Below are positions 1 through 12,219 of a DNA stretch of 64,000 bases, piece after piece. Source of the stretch: Allolobophora icterica (taxonomy: Eukaryota > Annelida > Clitellata > Crassiclitellata > Lumbricidae). Under the pieces are notes generated by a model that ran no database searches, was not told the DNA's origin, and saw nothing but the letters and a program-made list of their open reading frames with translations. The DNA lies in the NCBI GenBank assembly GCA_963556255.1, contig OY744612.1, forward strand, positions 19,922,068 through 19,986,067, given 5' to 3'. Both the position numbers and the translations under genes were made by a program. The stretch's first letter is position 1. Each line of letters begins with the position of its first letter.

Positions 1-55
1 ATGCACGTAAATTTCTATGAGAATGTTAAATGTAAATGTACGTGATTTTCTATAG

Positions 56-165
56 CGACCATATGGCCTCGACCCTGCTAATTATTCAGTGAGCTGATCG
101 GGTGAGCTCCTTCACCACCGTTCTCCATTTGAATAGGTGCCACGCTGTTTAAGGTACCCGCGTAT
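56..165 (-). repeat. Dispersed repeat 'GGTCGAGGCCATA', copy 1
   Basis: The minus strand reads GGCACCTATTCAAATGG, GAGCTCACCCGATCAG and AGCAGGGTCGAGGCCATATG in the same order as the copy at 5800. It is probably a SINE part; no internal promoter is obvious. Confidence 0.65.
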
Positions 166-1640
166 GGACCGTGCTAACGCGAAATTCAAACTTCCAATCA
201 CCCACATCCTTTTTTCCACGATCTTTTATACTTTACTTTTCAAGCTTTTGGAATTAACTGTTCTTTCATGGTCTGTCTTATATTTTCACTTAATGAGAGC
301 ATAATCGGAAACCCGTATCATTCACGATTATCATACCATAAGAAATACGCAACAACATAGTTCATGCGTTGAGGCAACTCGCAGTGAATATCTCAAACCG
401 GGAACTACAGAGTAGTTCGCCCGGTAACGAGACATACCTCTCTGCCCTAGGGAATGGAGGTATACTAGATAAGAATCAAAGGTCTTCAGTATCTCCACAT
501 GGACATAGAATCAAAAATCTTACGAGTACACCACGATATAACACTCAGCGCATCTTAATGTCTACAGCCCTTACCTTACAAACGGTCAACCGGCCATGGC
601 GCTGTAAACGGCCAAGTTTGGTGCCCAATCATCGAATTTCTTTAATTAAAGGGCACCAATGCATAGCCTGACCCTGACCTTTTTCACACCTTCCGCTAGG
701 TGTCGGAGCTGTTTTGTACACGCACGCACGTTGCACAGCAAAGGTATGAGTATTATATAAACTCTTAGACTGGCGTGGAGCCGTCCCAATTTCAGAGCAA
801 TGGCAAAGGATCTTACCGAACATAAACCACGACAAATTTAGCAGAGAAAATCTATACTGTCACTAGTGTCCATAGATTACTGACGAATATGTATACATAA
901 TTATTCAAACAGACGCTGGACAAAACGCCTCGCTTCTCACGAAACCCTATACATAAGTGTATAATGGGTTTCGGTTCCATCCGTCTTTTAATCGGTCTCT
1001 CCAAGTTTACCAAATCGAATTATAAAGAGTGCCGATTGGCTCTTAATTGTCTGTCTCTACCTGCCTGTTCGTCGGTGTGTCTATCTTTATCCGTCTGTCT
1101 TCCCATCTTGATCATCCGCATACGATGCCGTACTCCATCCAGGTAAGTTATTCGGACAACCGTGACGCACTTGGCTGTTGTCACCCTTCATCTTCCCGTC
1201 CAAATACGTCTGACTCGCCGTCAGGATTGCGTCACTCGATATACGCTACTACCGCGCATCGTGCCATACAGCTCAACGGCAACTGGGATATATTCAGCCT
1301 GGTCGCCTCCAAGCTTAGCGCATCCGATGCGACTGTCTCTTTTCCCAGCTCCCGTCCGCACTGACCAATCGCAGCCGAATGACGTCATGAATACATTTAG
1401 AAATCCGATTGCGTTTACGAGAACGTATCGGAGGAATGCGAGCGTGATCCTGGCCCAGTTAGTTCTCTGTCGGCACCTCGCTGGCGTTCACGGTGCAATG
1501 CTGAGATTTACGCTATTGCAGGATTGCAGACACGATATTTCTTACCTACAACACACTTCAATCCTCCCAACTCTCATATCCCAGTTGTTCACGGTTCAAC
1601 CACTTCGTTTAATCCGCACTTTCCGCCGAAACCTCCATCC
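166..1640. other. No gene recognised
   Basis: This is unique-looking sequence. Frames of 60-220 codons occur but show no domain. A full CRE palindrome (TGACGTCA) lies at 1380-1387. Confidence 0.5.
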
Positions 1641-1649
1641 TTCCATCAA

Positions 1650-1826
1650 CTCATCGATAACATTCGCAAATCGTTACAACTGTTCCGCCCTTTGTAATAA
1701 ACTCCCGCCAGAATTAGGCCTACGCCAAATATTATCTGATCCATCGTATGAACTCATCCAAAACCTCACCTCTTGCTATCATTCCAAAGGTCTCACTCAA
1801 ACTGAACACATTGCGCGTTCATAGAT
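1650..1826 (+). pseudogene. Possible L2-like LINE C-terminal fragment
   Basis: The frame contains 'FANRYNCSALCNKLPPEL' followed by a region that, with one frame change, reads 'LAIIPKVSLKLNTL'. This resembles the 'F..RSF..SAPRLWNxLPxxLR ... FKxxLKTxLF' end of L2/CR1-type ORF2. The match is short and degenerate. A chance match is possible, although the order of motifs is right. Confidence 0.4.
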
Positions 1827-1864
1827 AGGCCCCTACCATCGCGATTCCTCCTTTTCCTCTAGAT

Positions 1865-2395
1865 CAGAGGTTTTTAACAGGTGTGTCGCGAATCGACCGG
1901 CAGTGTGTCGCGTAAACATGGTGTGTTATTTGTGTGTCGCGAAAAATTGTTGTATCGCGAATTCTCACAACCTACGTCCGTCATTCTTGCATTACACTTG
2001 TAACTTAATTTGGCGGACGTAGGCTGTGAGAATTCATAGCACTATATTTGTCTATTCGCACTTTCCGCCGGTCACGATGTTTACCTTGTACAGTAGGCTA
2101 TACACGTTTGCGACCGCGCCGATGTAAACTTTTACCCATTACGCCTACTCTAATGATTACTGTAACATTCGAAATGGACAAATGTATCCAAATAAAACGA
2201 ACATTTTTGCGAATATACAACTGAATATGAACATTTTCAATAATTAAAAATGGTAATAATTTAACATTTTAAATTAATAACTAGTTTAACTTTAACATTT
2301 TTAACAGTATTCACATATAACGATTGCATGGTGTATCGCCAAATTTGGTTGCAAGTTTAGATGTGTCGTGTGCCAAAAAAGGTTAAGAACCTCTG
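1865..2395. mobile_element. hAT non-autonomous element (531 bp), TSD CTCTAGAT
   Basis: The ends are CAGAGGTTTTTAACAGG and, from the other side, CAGAGGTTCTTAACC. The 8-bp flanks CTCTAGAT (1857-1864 and 2396-2403) are identical. CAGRGGTTCTTAACC is a widespread hAT terminus. The inside holds no transposase. It contains several TGTGTCGCG repeats near the left end and an internal inverted motif around CACAACCTACGTCCG. Confidence 0.9.
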
Positions 2396-2436
2396 CTCTA
2401 GATACTCATTCACTTCTTTAATTCTAAACACTATCC

Positions 2437-2590
2437 ACCTTAGCCGTCTGAGCGTCTACCTGCCCGACCCATTTGGATCTTGACCTAGAACAGATTCTGA
2501 TCCTGCCTACTGACTTTGTTTTGACCAATCGCCTGTGAATAAGATGGTTCCCACAATTCCCCTTTTTGGGTGCTGTAGAAATCTCAAGAT
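2437..2590 (+). repeat. Dispersed repeat shared with 18270-18415
   Basis: CCTTAGCCGTCTGAGCGTCT, CTACCTGCC, a ~20-bp stretch around GACCTAGAAC, TTTTGTTTTGAC, GAATAAGATGGTTCCC and AGAAAT follow in the same order as in the 18270 copy. No known family comes to mind. Confidence 0.65.
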
Positions 2591-3025
2591 TACTATATTT
2601 TACGAACACAGTTCTTAACGGTTGGTGTACGTGGTTGTTGTTGTTGTTGGCACGCTAGTGGATAAAACCGATGGTTCATATCCTGCCAGGAGAGAATTAT
2701 ATTCAAGGATTCGATTGTAAGCGTACTATGTAAGTCCTTTATAAAAAAAAGTAAAACGACTGCACACTTTGGGTGTGAAGTTTATATGGTGAGGGTCAAG
2801 ACTCAGTATGCAGCGCCTAAGTCAAGTCAATAATAATTCCTAGCCATGGCTCCATATAACGTCACCCAAAACCCCAATGTACTTCTGTCGGATAATGAAA
2901 CGCAGCACGTGATCAGTGCGTTTCCGTTGAAGGCAGCTATTTATACAGAACCTATTCACGCACAGCGGACAACTCCGCCACTGCCCCAGTGCGCGGACCC
3001 CTATAATTGAAATTTCGGTCTTCAC

Positions 3026-3105
3026 GCCCAGTGCCAGTCCTGGATGAAGGAGGGGGTAAGGAGGAGGGCAACGCTAATGATCTTAGTTTCCAGTGTCGTT
3101 AAATT
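3026..3105 (+). repeat. Dispersed repeat 'GTGCCAGTCCTGGAT', copy 1
   Basis: AGTGCCAGTCCTGGATGAAG, GGAGGGCAACGCTAATGATC and CAGTGTCGTTAA match the copy at 4155-4236. A shorter third copy lies at 49226-49275. Confidence 0.65.
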
Positions 3106-3717
3106 GAGGCTACTCGCATAGCGGAGAAACCTTTGCGAAACATCTATCTTACATTGCCGACGTTAATCCTCACAGGATACTTATTCAGTCATCCGATGGG
3201 ACGAGTACTAATACCTTGAACGCCACCGTACTTGTACTTGCTTAAAACTACCGCTAAGAAAAAGATCTCGGTCGTATCTTTAAAACAAAAACTTGCTCAA
3301 GATAGAAACCAACCCGATTGCCGGCGACAGACTAATTGCGTTATAATTCAACAAAGCAGCAACGAATATTCTCGACAGCAGCGTTAACAGTTTACAGCGA
3401 GTCATATATGGTTTCTCGGTTTCCAAGTAACCTACCGTAAGCTACGCCAAACCGTACAGATCGCTCTAAAACTGGACCAGTGTTACGTGCTTTTGACATC
3501 GTATCCTTTACAAAAAGTGGGCCAAGCTCGCCATTTGTTTACGATATCCTGTGTGTGTAGGCCTATCGAAGGCGACATCTATGGCTATGAACGGTCGACA
3601 GTCAGCCGGACAGAGACCCCACGCAAAGTATGTCAAAGGACAAGAACTGACGAATCGGAGCACATAAAGCCAAGGCCTTTCAGACGGGCATGAACTACAC
3701 TGCGAAAGTACAACACG

Positions 3718-4125
3718 GCCAATGACTGCCCAAATGACTGACTATTCGACCCAATGCAATCTTCTTAAACGCCAATGACTGCCCAACTGACTATTCGACC
3801 CAATCATGGGCGTCCACAGGAATTTTTCCAGGGGGGCAAAATTTTCTAGGGGGGCAAAATTTGTGTAGGGGGAGCAAAATGACGTTTCTTTGCATAGAAT
3901 AGCTGACTCACCTCAATAATTAAGTGTTTTTAAGCATTGAAAATCGTGTTGGACTGTTGGAATAATCATAAAAATCAATATTTTATTTTTGTAAAATATT
4001 TTCAAAATCTAGGGGGTCAAATGCCCCCATCCGGAAACCCATGAACCCAATGCAAGCTCTTTAAATGCCAATGACTGCCCAACTGACTATTGACCCATTG
4101 CAACTTCCTTAAACACCAGTGGTGT
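3718..4125 (+). repeat. ~50-bp tandem repeat, three copies, one split by a MITE
   Basis: The unit reads GCCAATGACTGCCCAACTGA followed by CTATTCGACCCAATGCAA and CTTCTTAAAC. Copies start near 3719, 3770 and 4067. The second is interrupted by the 239-bp MITE at its GACCCAAT, which became the target duplication. Confidence 0.7.
3805..4043. mobile_element. hAT-like MITE, family 'CATGGGCGTCC' (239 bp)
   Basis: It starts CATGGGCGTCCACAGGAATT and ends as the complement of CATGGGTTTCCGGATGGGGG. Flanks GACCCAAT (3797-3804) and AACCCAAT (4044-4051) match at 7 of 8 bases. The inside is G-rich near the left end (GGGGGGCAAAATTTT repeats) and AT-rich in the middle. A second copy of the family lies at 63244-63572. 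The insertion splits one unit of a local tandem repeat. Confidence 0.8.
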
Positions 4126-4154
4126 CAATCCATTCCCAAAAATCTGCCACTGTC

Positions 4155-4236
4155 CTATTCTGGTAGTGCCAGTCCAGAGCCTGGATAAAGGGAGGGCGAC
4201 GCTAATCATATTTGTTATGACACAGCATCGTTAATC
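4155..4236 (+). repeat. Dispersed repeat 'GTGCCAGTCCTGGAT', copy 2
   Basis: CTATTCTGGTAGTGCCAGTC, CCTGGATAAAGGGAGGGCGA, CGCTAATCATATTTGTTATG and CAGCATCGTTAA follow in order. Confidence 0.65.
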
Positions 4237-4659
4237 AGAAACTCTTAGTACCATTCCAAGACTCACGGTTATAACCTCTCCTCCTCACCCTTCCTTCTCC
4301 TAAAGTTAGTTAGGATATTATTTCCATTTCGTTTAGCAAGGTTAAGATAATAATACACAAGATGTTAAGCAACGGAAACTGCTGCTAGAGTTTACGACAC
4401 ACTTATGTAGTAATAAAATACTATTATTAGTAGGCCTAAACAACTTAAGAGCATTTAATTAAGGGAAGAGCAACTACACAGGTCTTATGTTTACCACCTG
4501 CAAACAAACTCGAGTTGCAAACATGCAGCGACTGTTCTGTACAGGGACACGCGAATCACGTGCGTACTTTGTAGCTAAGCCGAATGTCTAAAATGTTTTG
4601 TTGACGAGGGCCGTTTACTTAGGCATAGCTAAAAACTGACCCTGGGATGTTTACAATAT

Positions 4660-4850
4660 GAGTCACTACGCGATAAGCTACTGGTTAACGTGCTTGACTG
4701 TCGACCGAGAGGCTGGGGTTCCAAGCTCTGCCAGGGCAGCAATTTTTTCAAGATTTCGGCTTCACCTGCGCCTCCCCCCTCCCCCGCCCCCGCCAACTCA
4801 GCTGTAACGAGTACACTGTCGGTGGGATAATGAGCAAATAAATAAGTTCC
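4660..4850 (+). repeat. tRNA-derived SINE-like sequence
   Basis: A B-box-like GGTTCCAAGCTC (4718-4729) lies about 45 bp after TAAGCTACTGGTTAACG, which resembles an A box. AACTCAGCTGTAACGAGTAC downstream is typical of the body of invertebrate tRNA-SINEs. The order head, C-rich linker, body fits a SINE transcribed by RNA polymerase III. The copy is degraded. Confidence 0.5.
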
Positions 4851-5799
4851 TTAACGTTTCACACTCATGGCTGCCAATACGGCTAGCTTAAGGGGACTGC
4901 TCTTCTTCACTCAAATTCAATTGACTACTTTGAGACAGACAGTCACGTCAAATAACAATTCTAACTTTGTACCTTTTAGAATTCATTTACTGCAAGTGTT
5001 AAACTTGGTACAGAACAAACATTTTGCACTAAAGAGTGATAGCTTTTTAAAAAAAATTTCAATAGTTATTAGGCATGGTAGAAACCATGTAAAACAGAAA
5101 AGCATTAATCTAGTATCATAAAGTGCGCAGCAGTGCAAACTTCACTATGTCAAATTTCTTAAAATTTAACATTTTCGAATTATTAAGTCACATGTCAAAC
5201 GAATCGCTATGTTCCATGGCAAACGAGAAATAAGTTGTAAATTGTTTTAATACGTGCAGTGATGATAACTAATTTTATGGAAGCTATAACTCAATTTCCG
5301 CGACTGGGTACCTTTCTTGGATCATAAAGTGTGACACATGCACGCAGGCAATCATAGCAACACGCACGCAACACGCACACATACGCAAACACACACACAC
5401 AAACATACACATACATACACAAACATAGACACACAAGTGTATCAAAGGCTTATTGGTGGTCGTGTGCTGGTCGCCTGGTGAGCTTAAGGTATAGAGGGTG
5501 AAACATGCGAACTGTTGATCTAAAGAGCAGCTGCCGTCGTGTGGTTGTTGATTGCTCTTAGTAATAGAACTAAGCCAAGTACATGACGATCATCAAACAA
5601 CTGACTCACGACAGTATTGCCGAATTTACACACACTGGCAGCAGAGACACACAGACATACCGTGAGGCACAACGACATCTAGCGACAGGTAAAGTGACAG
5701 AGAAGAGAAACAAAACGACGAGAGACTGGTAGACACAAACAGAGAGAGGGACGGACAGAAATACATATCTACAGAGAAGCAGAAACACACCGAGACTGT

Positions 5800-5926
5800 G
5801 TTTAAATGGCGCCTATTCAAACGGGCAGTGGGGGTGAAGGATCTCACCCGATCAACTGATTGAAAAATGAGCAGGGTCGAGGCCACACTGTAGCTATATA
5901 TAAAAACGTATACGTTTACATACATA
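5800..5926 (+). repeat. Dispersed repeat 'GGTCGAGGCCATA', copy 2
   Basis: GGCGCCTATTCAAACGGGCA, GATCTCACCCGATCAACTG, AGCAGGGTCGAGGCCACAC and GCTATATATAAAAACGTA follow in order. This is the best-preserved of the copies. Confidence 0.7.
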
Positions 5927-5982
5927 TTGAAAGACTTAAAACGAGACAGCCCAGGCAGACTCAGAGCGATTGACAGACGACA

Positions 5983-5996
5983 CACAAACACACACA

Positions 5997-6042
<46 letters not shown>
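5983..6042 (+). repeat. (CA)n tract and nearby CA-rich DNA
   Basis: The clean CA run lies here. CA-rich imperfect sequence also covers 5335-5440. Minus-strand Cys/Val frames reading through it are shadows. Confidence 0.9.
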
Positions 6043-6044
<2 letters not shown>

Positions 6045-6699
6045 GGCAGAAAGAGCACATGAGAAATCGAAAGACATGAAAATCATGCTAGACCTAGATT
6101 CCCGAAAGACGAAGCCAAAGTTCAGACGGCCGAGGAGCATGACAGTAATACTGTCCGACTCGAAGGACGAGACCCAGTGTCAATCAGTACAGACGGTCTG
6201 ACCGCGTAAACATCGGTTGCAGAGGCTGATTCACCACCGTCCATCGGATGCAGTGCATCACTGTCTGCCGAATCGAGGCCTTAACCAGAGGAAGTCCTCC
6301 CCCATGCTCTAACTAAACCACACTCTCTCGGCCCCAATACGCAACGAGATAATCCGTACTCTGTCTGATTCAGTGTATGATTCACCCACGTTGGATGCTT
6401 TTCTCGGAAAGAAATATACAACTCTGAGTAAGTAACTAGCCAAAGAAAATATTTCATCGTCATCATTATCATTATCGTCGTCATCATCATCTTACGTAAT
6501 CAACACTCGTCATCATCATTATTGTCATCATGATCGTCGACGTCATTATGTCGTCATATCGTCTTCGTCATCATAATCATCCTAGTCACTGTTGTCATCA
6601 CTCTTGTGGTCTGGACGTAACTTCGCGGGTCGGGGTTGACTCCAAATAAGTCCTAGGCTCAAAAACACCCACATCACTAACCCTTAGTCCGCATACAGG

Positions 6700-6785
6700 A
6701 CCTTAACCTGCGTGACACCCATTCAAAAGGGCAGCGGTAGTGAAGCATCTCACCCGATCAGTTTAATGGAAGCAGTTTCCCTGTC
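6700..6785 (+). repeat. Dispersed repeat 'GGTCGAGGCCATA', partial copy 3
   Basis: ACACCCATTCAAAAGGGCAG and GCATCTCACCCGATCAGT match the first half of copy 2. The GGTCGAGGCC part is missing. Confidence 0.6.
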
Positions 6786-7255
6786 CTTCAAATCTTGCAT
6801 ATAGTGCCTTCTTTGCCACACTTCACTCAGTTGTCTGAGCTGTGTATTGTGACAAGCATATATGGGATCAATATGGCACTTGTCAATTCCTTCTAACAGT
6901 CCTTGGTCTGGACTTCGACATATCAGTTATTCGCATCGTTTGTCCGTCTTAAAATCACATCTGGTCACGTTTTGGCTGTGAGCTATCCTCAGTTTGAAAC
7001 ACAACCCGTCGAAATCCAGGCACGTATATTGCAGGCGTGTCCTTCCTCAAGTTTCACGCAAACCATTATTTTCTTGCCACTGTGGGGGACTCGGATCATC
7101 GTCCAGGCTACGCAAATCAGGGCAGACTTACTCTTGAAATTGCAGTTCACACGACACACGTCTCCACTAACAAACCGTCTCGCAACCTCACTAATCTGAA
7201 TCCGCATCTACCGAGGCGCCATCCGAAGCAGAATGTCTCTCTCTGTCTCTGTCTC

Positions 7256-7327
<72 letters not shown>

Positions 7328-8978
7328 TGGTCTCTCGCCAGCGAAGAGACACTTCTTTCTCGAAAGAAGTGTCTTTCAGTTGGGTAAGCTTCCGCGGCGT
7401 TTCTTTTGTTTAACACAGACCTGTCTATGTTTCCTTCTAAGAGTTTCTCTCCGTCACTTCCCTTCCCAGTATAGCCAGATTCTGACAGTTTGGGCTTTGA
7501 CCCAGAAGCGTAATGATCAGGTTTTCCCCGATGCCGTCTCGTCATTAAGTATATATTTCGTAACACGCCCACTTGTATCTACACTCGGTCTGTGCCCAGC
7601 ACACGACTAATGCACTGCGTCTAAATGGCCAACCACACGATACCCAATTTCGTCGGCTTGTTTACAGGCAAGACCGCCGTTCAACGTCCAAGGCGGTGCA
7701 AAGTACGGTAGCGTTTAGGATAGGATCCAGAGTTTAACGACATCTTATGGCATCAAAGGGCGTTCGCGTCGACATAAGTTAATTGGAAAAGTTTTCACCG
7801 CTCGTCTGGCTCGCACAAACTGCCGCAGCGTTTAGTCAACCGTCTGCCTTTTAAGGCGGGGCTCGGATCACGCTCATTGTACCCCTCCCACTACCAATTG
7901 TTATCGCGCGAAAGACCTCGGCCAACGATCGTTCGTTCTTAGGAAGACCTCGATTCCAGCTGCGAGTTTAACAAGACAGCCTAAACTTAGGCTAGTTGCC
8001 TAAACGATGGTCGGCGTCGCTTTGATGGAGCGTCCGCGATTAATTTTTGGATCGGGTTGGAGTGCTGAATTAAGGACTTAATAATTGTATTCAATAAAAT
8101 TACTTAACTAAATCGTTAAAACGTTATAATTTTATTAAATAAAATTACTTAGCTAAATCGTTAAAATGTTAGAAACCAAACCGAACTGCACAACTTAAAT
8201 ATATTAAACTATTATTCGGTTTGGGGATTACTTGAATAAAGTTATCATTCCCACAAGCCTGCATTTAACGACTTGTGTAAGCGGAGTTTATGGGAGCGCT
8301 TTGCAGAAAGTAACTGCTTCACACAGTGACGGAGGAGTGACTGACGCTTTCAAAAACCCAGCTTTCTCATAAATCTATCTTCCTAACGTCCAACTGTCTC
8401 CGCTAAAGATGCCACTGCGCCGAGCCGGGCGCAGAAACAAGTCAATCCTCCCATCTAAATCCGCTGGCTGGCATGAAGACACACACACACAGCAGGATGC
8501 CATCACTGACGTCATCTTCCTCATCATCATAATCGTCTTCATCGCAGGCCATCGCCTCATCCGTGCACCCACAGTAAATCTGTTTACGTGATGCGAGGCA
8601 CAAGGCCACCGTCGGCAGTGGTGCCGTCGGCGGCGGCAGCGGCACGCCATTCGCGTCCGTATATCTCGACTAGAGGTCAGTGCACTGAGCAACCAACGCT
8701 CCACGTGCCGAACTAGATCTCGCCCAGCGCCCGCAGTAACTTACAACCCACACCGGAAAAAAACTATCGAGGCCAAAATATCGCACTGTTCTGGCAACCG
8801 CAACATTACTTCCGCGCCAGGAAAGGAGATCGCATTTAAAGGAGAAATGAAAGCCACAGAACCCAATGTCCCATTATAAAGTCCAAATCCCACAACATTC
8901 CCACAGTGGATTTTACAGTAACCCATACATATCTACACATCATCCACACGTATCTGACACACCCATACAAACACGATA
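6786..8978. other. No gene recognised
   Basis: Mostly unique sequence with a compound microsatellite at 7233. A ~50-bp direct duplication around AATAAAATTACTTAACTAAA lies at 8093-8167, loosely resembled at 41855-41935. Short ORFs show no family resemblance. Confidence 0.5.
7233..7328 (+). repeat. (TCTG)n-(CT)n-(CA)n compound tract
   Basis: TCTC and CTGT units to about 7292, CT to 7307, then CA to 7327. It is followed by an inverted pair: GAAGAGACACTTCTTTC and GAAAGAAGTGTCTTTC at 7344-7376. Confidence 0.93.
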
Positions 8979-9356
8979 TAATAATAATAATAATTATTAT
9001 TATTATAATTATAATTATTATTATTATATTGAGCACGTGCAAAACTAAATTTTACATAAATATATACACATTAGAATGGAAAAGTGGCCAGTTAAGAGCA
9101 AACAGGTCTCTAAAACTTAGTTTGTTCATCTTACCATTTGAATATGTTCCTTAACAGTTAAAAACTATACACAAACTGTACACAAAACATTTAACATTAC
9201 ATTTACATTAAATGTTACATTTACATTATAACTGTACACAATGCATTTACATTAAACTAAATATAATTATATTATGCTACATAATTGTAATAAAACAAAC
9301 ATCTCAATTGTAATAAAATAAACATCTCATTAGATAAACATAATATAACACTTTTA

Positions 9357-9411
<55 letters not shown>

Positions 9412-10210
9412 CACTGTGTCCCGATGAAAAGTAGACCCAAGAAAAAGTGTCATAACTCGGTCAAAACGTTTAGCATTTGCCTGAAATTTTAAAAACATCA
9501 ACACTAGCCATATTAAAACGAAATCGTAATACCGTTTGGAGATGTTGGTGAGTTTGTCAAGTTTATCAACGTTTGAGATGCAGTACTGAAAAGGGGTAAT
9601 TTCCAACATACACATTTTTGACAAACGTTTAGGGGTCTACTTTTCATCGGGCGGCTACTTCACATTCAACAAGACAGTGCCCCTGCGTATCAAGTACGTG
9701 AGACCATTGCTCTACTGTTCCGACTTCACACCCGACTTCATATCCCCGCAGCTGTGACCGCCCAACAGTCCAGACCTCAATCCAGTTGACTATCAAATCT
9801 GGAGTGTACTGGAGGAGCGCGTTTATCATTCCCGCATTCGTGACGTTGATCACCTGGTCGTCTGATTGAAGAGTGGCAGCTGTTTGACCATGTGATCATC
9901 GACCGGGCCATCAAACAGTGGCATCCACGTCCACGGTCGTGTGTCCGTGAACGAGGAGGACATTTTGAACACCAGCTGTAGCTGAACTTCACTTCCTTAT
10001 GGCTCCTGTATGTTGGAAATTTTCCCTTTTCCGTACTGCATCTCAAACGTTCATAAACTTGACAAACTCACTAACATTTCCAAACGGTGTTACGATATGG
10101 TGGTAATATGGCTACTGTTGTTGTTTTTAAAATTTCAGGCAAATGCTAAAAGTTTCGACCAAGTTATGACACTTTTCTGGGGGGGGTCTACTTTTCATCG
10201 GGACACAGTG
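9412..10210. mobile_element. Tc1/mariner-like element with ~200-bp terminal inverted repeats
   Basis: Both ends begin CACTGTGTCCCGATGAAAAG inward and are flanked by TA, the expected mariner target duplication. The inverted repeats run 9412-9612 and 10009-10210 and are highly similar along about 200 bp. Between them is a transposase remnant (9661-9981). The element is inserted in AT-rich microsatellite DNA. An extra inverted copy of the terminus lies inside at 9632-9651, so the left arm may be rearranged. The element is non-autonomous and internally deleted. Confidence 0.88.
9661..9981 (+). pseudogene. Mariner-family transposase C-terminal remnant
   Basis: Three frames in succession give 'HIQQDSAPAYQVRETI', then 'PPNSPDLNPVDYQIWSVLEE', then 'IDRAIKQWHPRPRSCV...GGHFEHQL' and a stop at 9979-9981. 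These match the second catalytic Asp (QQDxAPA) and third-Asp region (NSPDLNPVDY) of the DDD/E Tc1-mariner catalytic core. At least two frameshifts are needed and the N-terminal DNA-binding part and first Asp are absent. It cannot make active transposase. Confidence 0.85.
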
Positions 10211-10231
10211 TATATATACTTATACATATAT

Positions 10232-10276
<45 letters not shown>

Positions 10277-10278
<2 letters not shown>

Positions 10279-11620
10279 CAATGTTGCTTTAACAGAAGTT
10301 CTCTGATCCTAGGAAATTCCAAACTGAGGGACATTTGAACAGAAGCCAAAATGCACTTATTGCACCCGGATCGCTCAACTCCAATACAAACTCAAGTAAA
10401 TTATACAAGAAATATTTATTCTGTAGGTTCAGAAAAGCAACAATATCACTAAAATAACATTGCAGTGGACTGGCTGTGCAGTCAGACAATGGCTTCTTAT
10501 AAATACAGCTACACAATCAAAACAGCCCGAGAAAACTAAACAAACACTAGTCTTGGCTACAACACCTCTACCACCCAAACACATCAACAGCTCCTGAAGA
10601 AATCAGGCCTACATATCTATACACACAATACATAAACAATTGTTCAAACCTTTTCACCTGGATAGACATACCTGTGTGTGTTATGTATGTGTGTGTGTAT
10701 TTGAACAGATGCCATAAACACATATATATACATATATATTATATATAATAGCTCATGTATATATGTATATATTATACATATATAGGCTCAGTGATCTACA
10801 TGTCTATATATATATAGAGTATTATAGACACACATTAATAATACATATTCACGCATATGTCATAGCCCATTGTAAGAACCTTACCAAAGCGCTATATAAT
10901 CATCTTGATACATGCAAGTGTATATATATATATATACCCATACCAAAAGGCCTACATACCCATATACCCCATCTATGTACACAAATCAACACATCTGACA
11001 TCAACATACATTTATAATATACGTAGTAGGTAAATAAATTCATATCTGCATATCAGGATGAGACTCAAGAGCCTCCCCTGTCTGCCGTAGCTCCACAGCA
11101 CAAGGTGGGGAGCTGGGTCAACGTCCTGACAAACATCGTCAGCCCCTGCCTCCCTCCCTGCCTGCCTGTCTCCGACCCTTTGTCAAATATTTTTAGATCT
11201 CGGAGCAAACACCGTCGTATGTGGACTAAAGAGGAAAAACAACCGACCGATCAGGTTGTGAACGAAAACAACCAAAGTACAATCTGCCACTTCCTCCAAT
11301 TCACAATTACCCTGTTAATATTATTATTATCAACGAATTATTAGTACTAGTAAACATTAACAATAAACTGTTGTGGAGTAAAAATATTTAATTTAAAATC
11401 ACTCGAACTTTATGACTCGTTGCTATTCCAGATCTGTCTTCTTAATCTTCAGAAATTTTCTATGTTGCGATGTGTACCTCTTGGAAAAATGATTTTAATA
11501 ATAATATTAATAACTAAAAAAATTAATCAATAATAATAATAATAATAACTTTTGCCAGTGAGCACGACATCACCGAAGACTAGTCATACCAGGAAAGATG
11601 TTATCCCTAACTTTGTAAAT
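10277..11620. other. AT-rich sequence, no gene recognised
   Basis: Interrupted TATA/CATA simple sequence occupies 10720-10940. The rest is unassigned. A TGTATGTGTGTG run lies near 10680. Confidence 0.5.
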
Positions 11621-11731
11621 CCAGAGGGATCGTATGTACCTTGGGTTAAAAAAAATAATAATAATAATAAAAACAACAACATTTAAGTCCCTGAGGAATC
11701 ATATGTACCTTGAGGCAAATAATAATAATAA

Positions 11732-12219
11732 TAGTGCTGGTAACGATTAAATTTTTTTTAATAGTTAACTTTCTGAAAATTAACGATTAAGTAATAGTTA
11801 ATTTTAGTTATTTATCATCACATATCAAATTATCAATAAGACAGTCATTTGGAAAGTTTCTTCCTTTGGCACCTGTTGATGATACACAAGCGAAGTGTTC
11901 GATCCATGATAAGCGAATGATTTGTGGCAAATCATACAGAAAACGTTTTCAGCAGAAGAAACTTTTCCATCTTCAGCAAATTTAAATCCAAAATAATCAC
12001 ACATACGACCCGAAACGGCCTTATATTTAACTTGTTCATTATTTGCGCTATCCGCCATTGTTGTTTTTTTACTTAACGCCCAAAATCTGGTTCCCGACTT
12101 TCCGGATATGGCAAGTAAGTAAGTAAAAAAAATTTTTGATTAATCGTTAAGAAAAATTTTAATAGTTAAAATTCATTAATCGTTAACGATTAAATTAATC
12201 GTTAACTTCCGCAGCCCTA
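11732..12219. mobile_element. hAT element remnant (488 bp) inserted in (AAT)n
   Basis: The left end is TAGTGCTGGTAACGATTAA and the right end, inverted, TAGGGCTGCGGAAGTTAACG, like the TAGGGCTG-type hAT termini. Flanks are AATAATAA on both sides but lie in an AAT tract, so the duplication is not informative. Subterminal copies of TTAACGATTAA occur at both ends. It encloses a BED-finger fragment. Confidence 0.65.
11825..12058 (-). pseudogene. hAT transposase N-terminal fragment with BED zinc finger
   Basis: The minus frame starts with ATG at 12056-12058 and reads '...YFGFKFAEDGKVSSAENV' then 'FCMICHKSFAYHGSNTSLVY' then 'HQQ'. C-x2-C followed by 'NTSLVYH' is the pattern of the BED finger at the N-terminus of ZBED-type hAT transposases. 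The finger's usual leading Trp is a Cys here, and the frame ends soon after the finger. The catalytic domain is missing. Confidence 0.65.

Noticed and set aside
1162..1824. A 220-codon host gene
   Set aside because: Only the last ~55 residues resemble anything, and that is an L2-like LINE C-terminus. The rest has no domain or codon-usage signal I can see.
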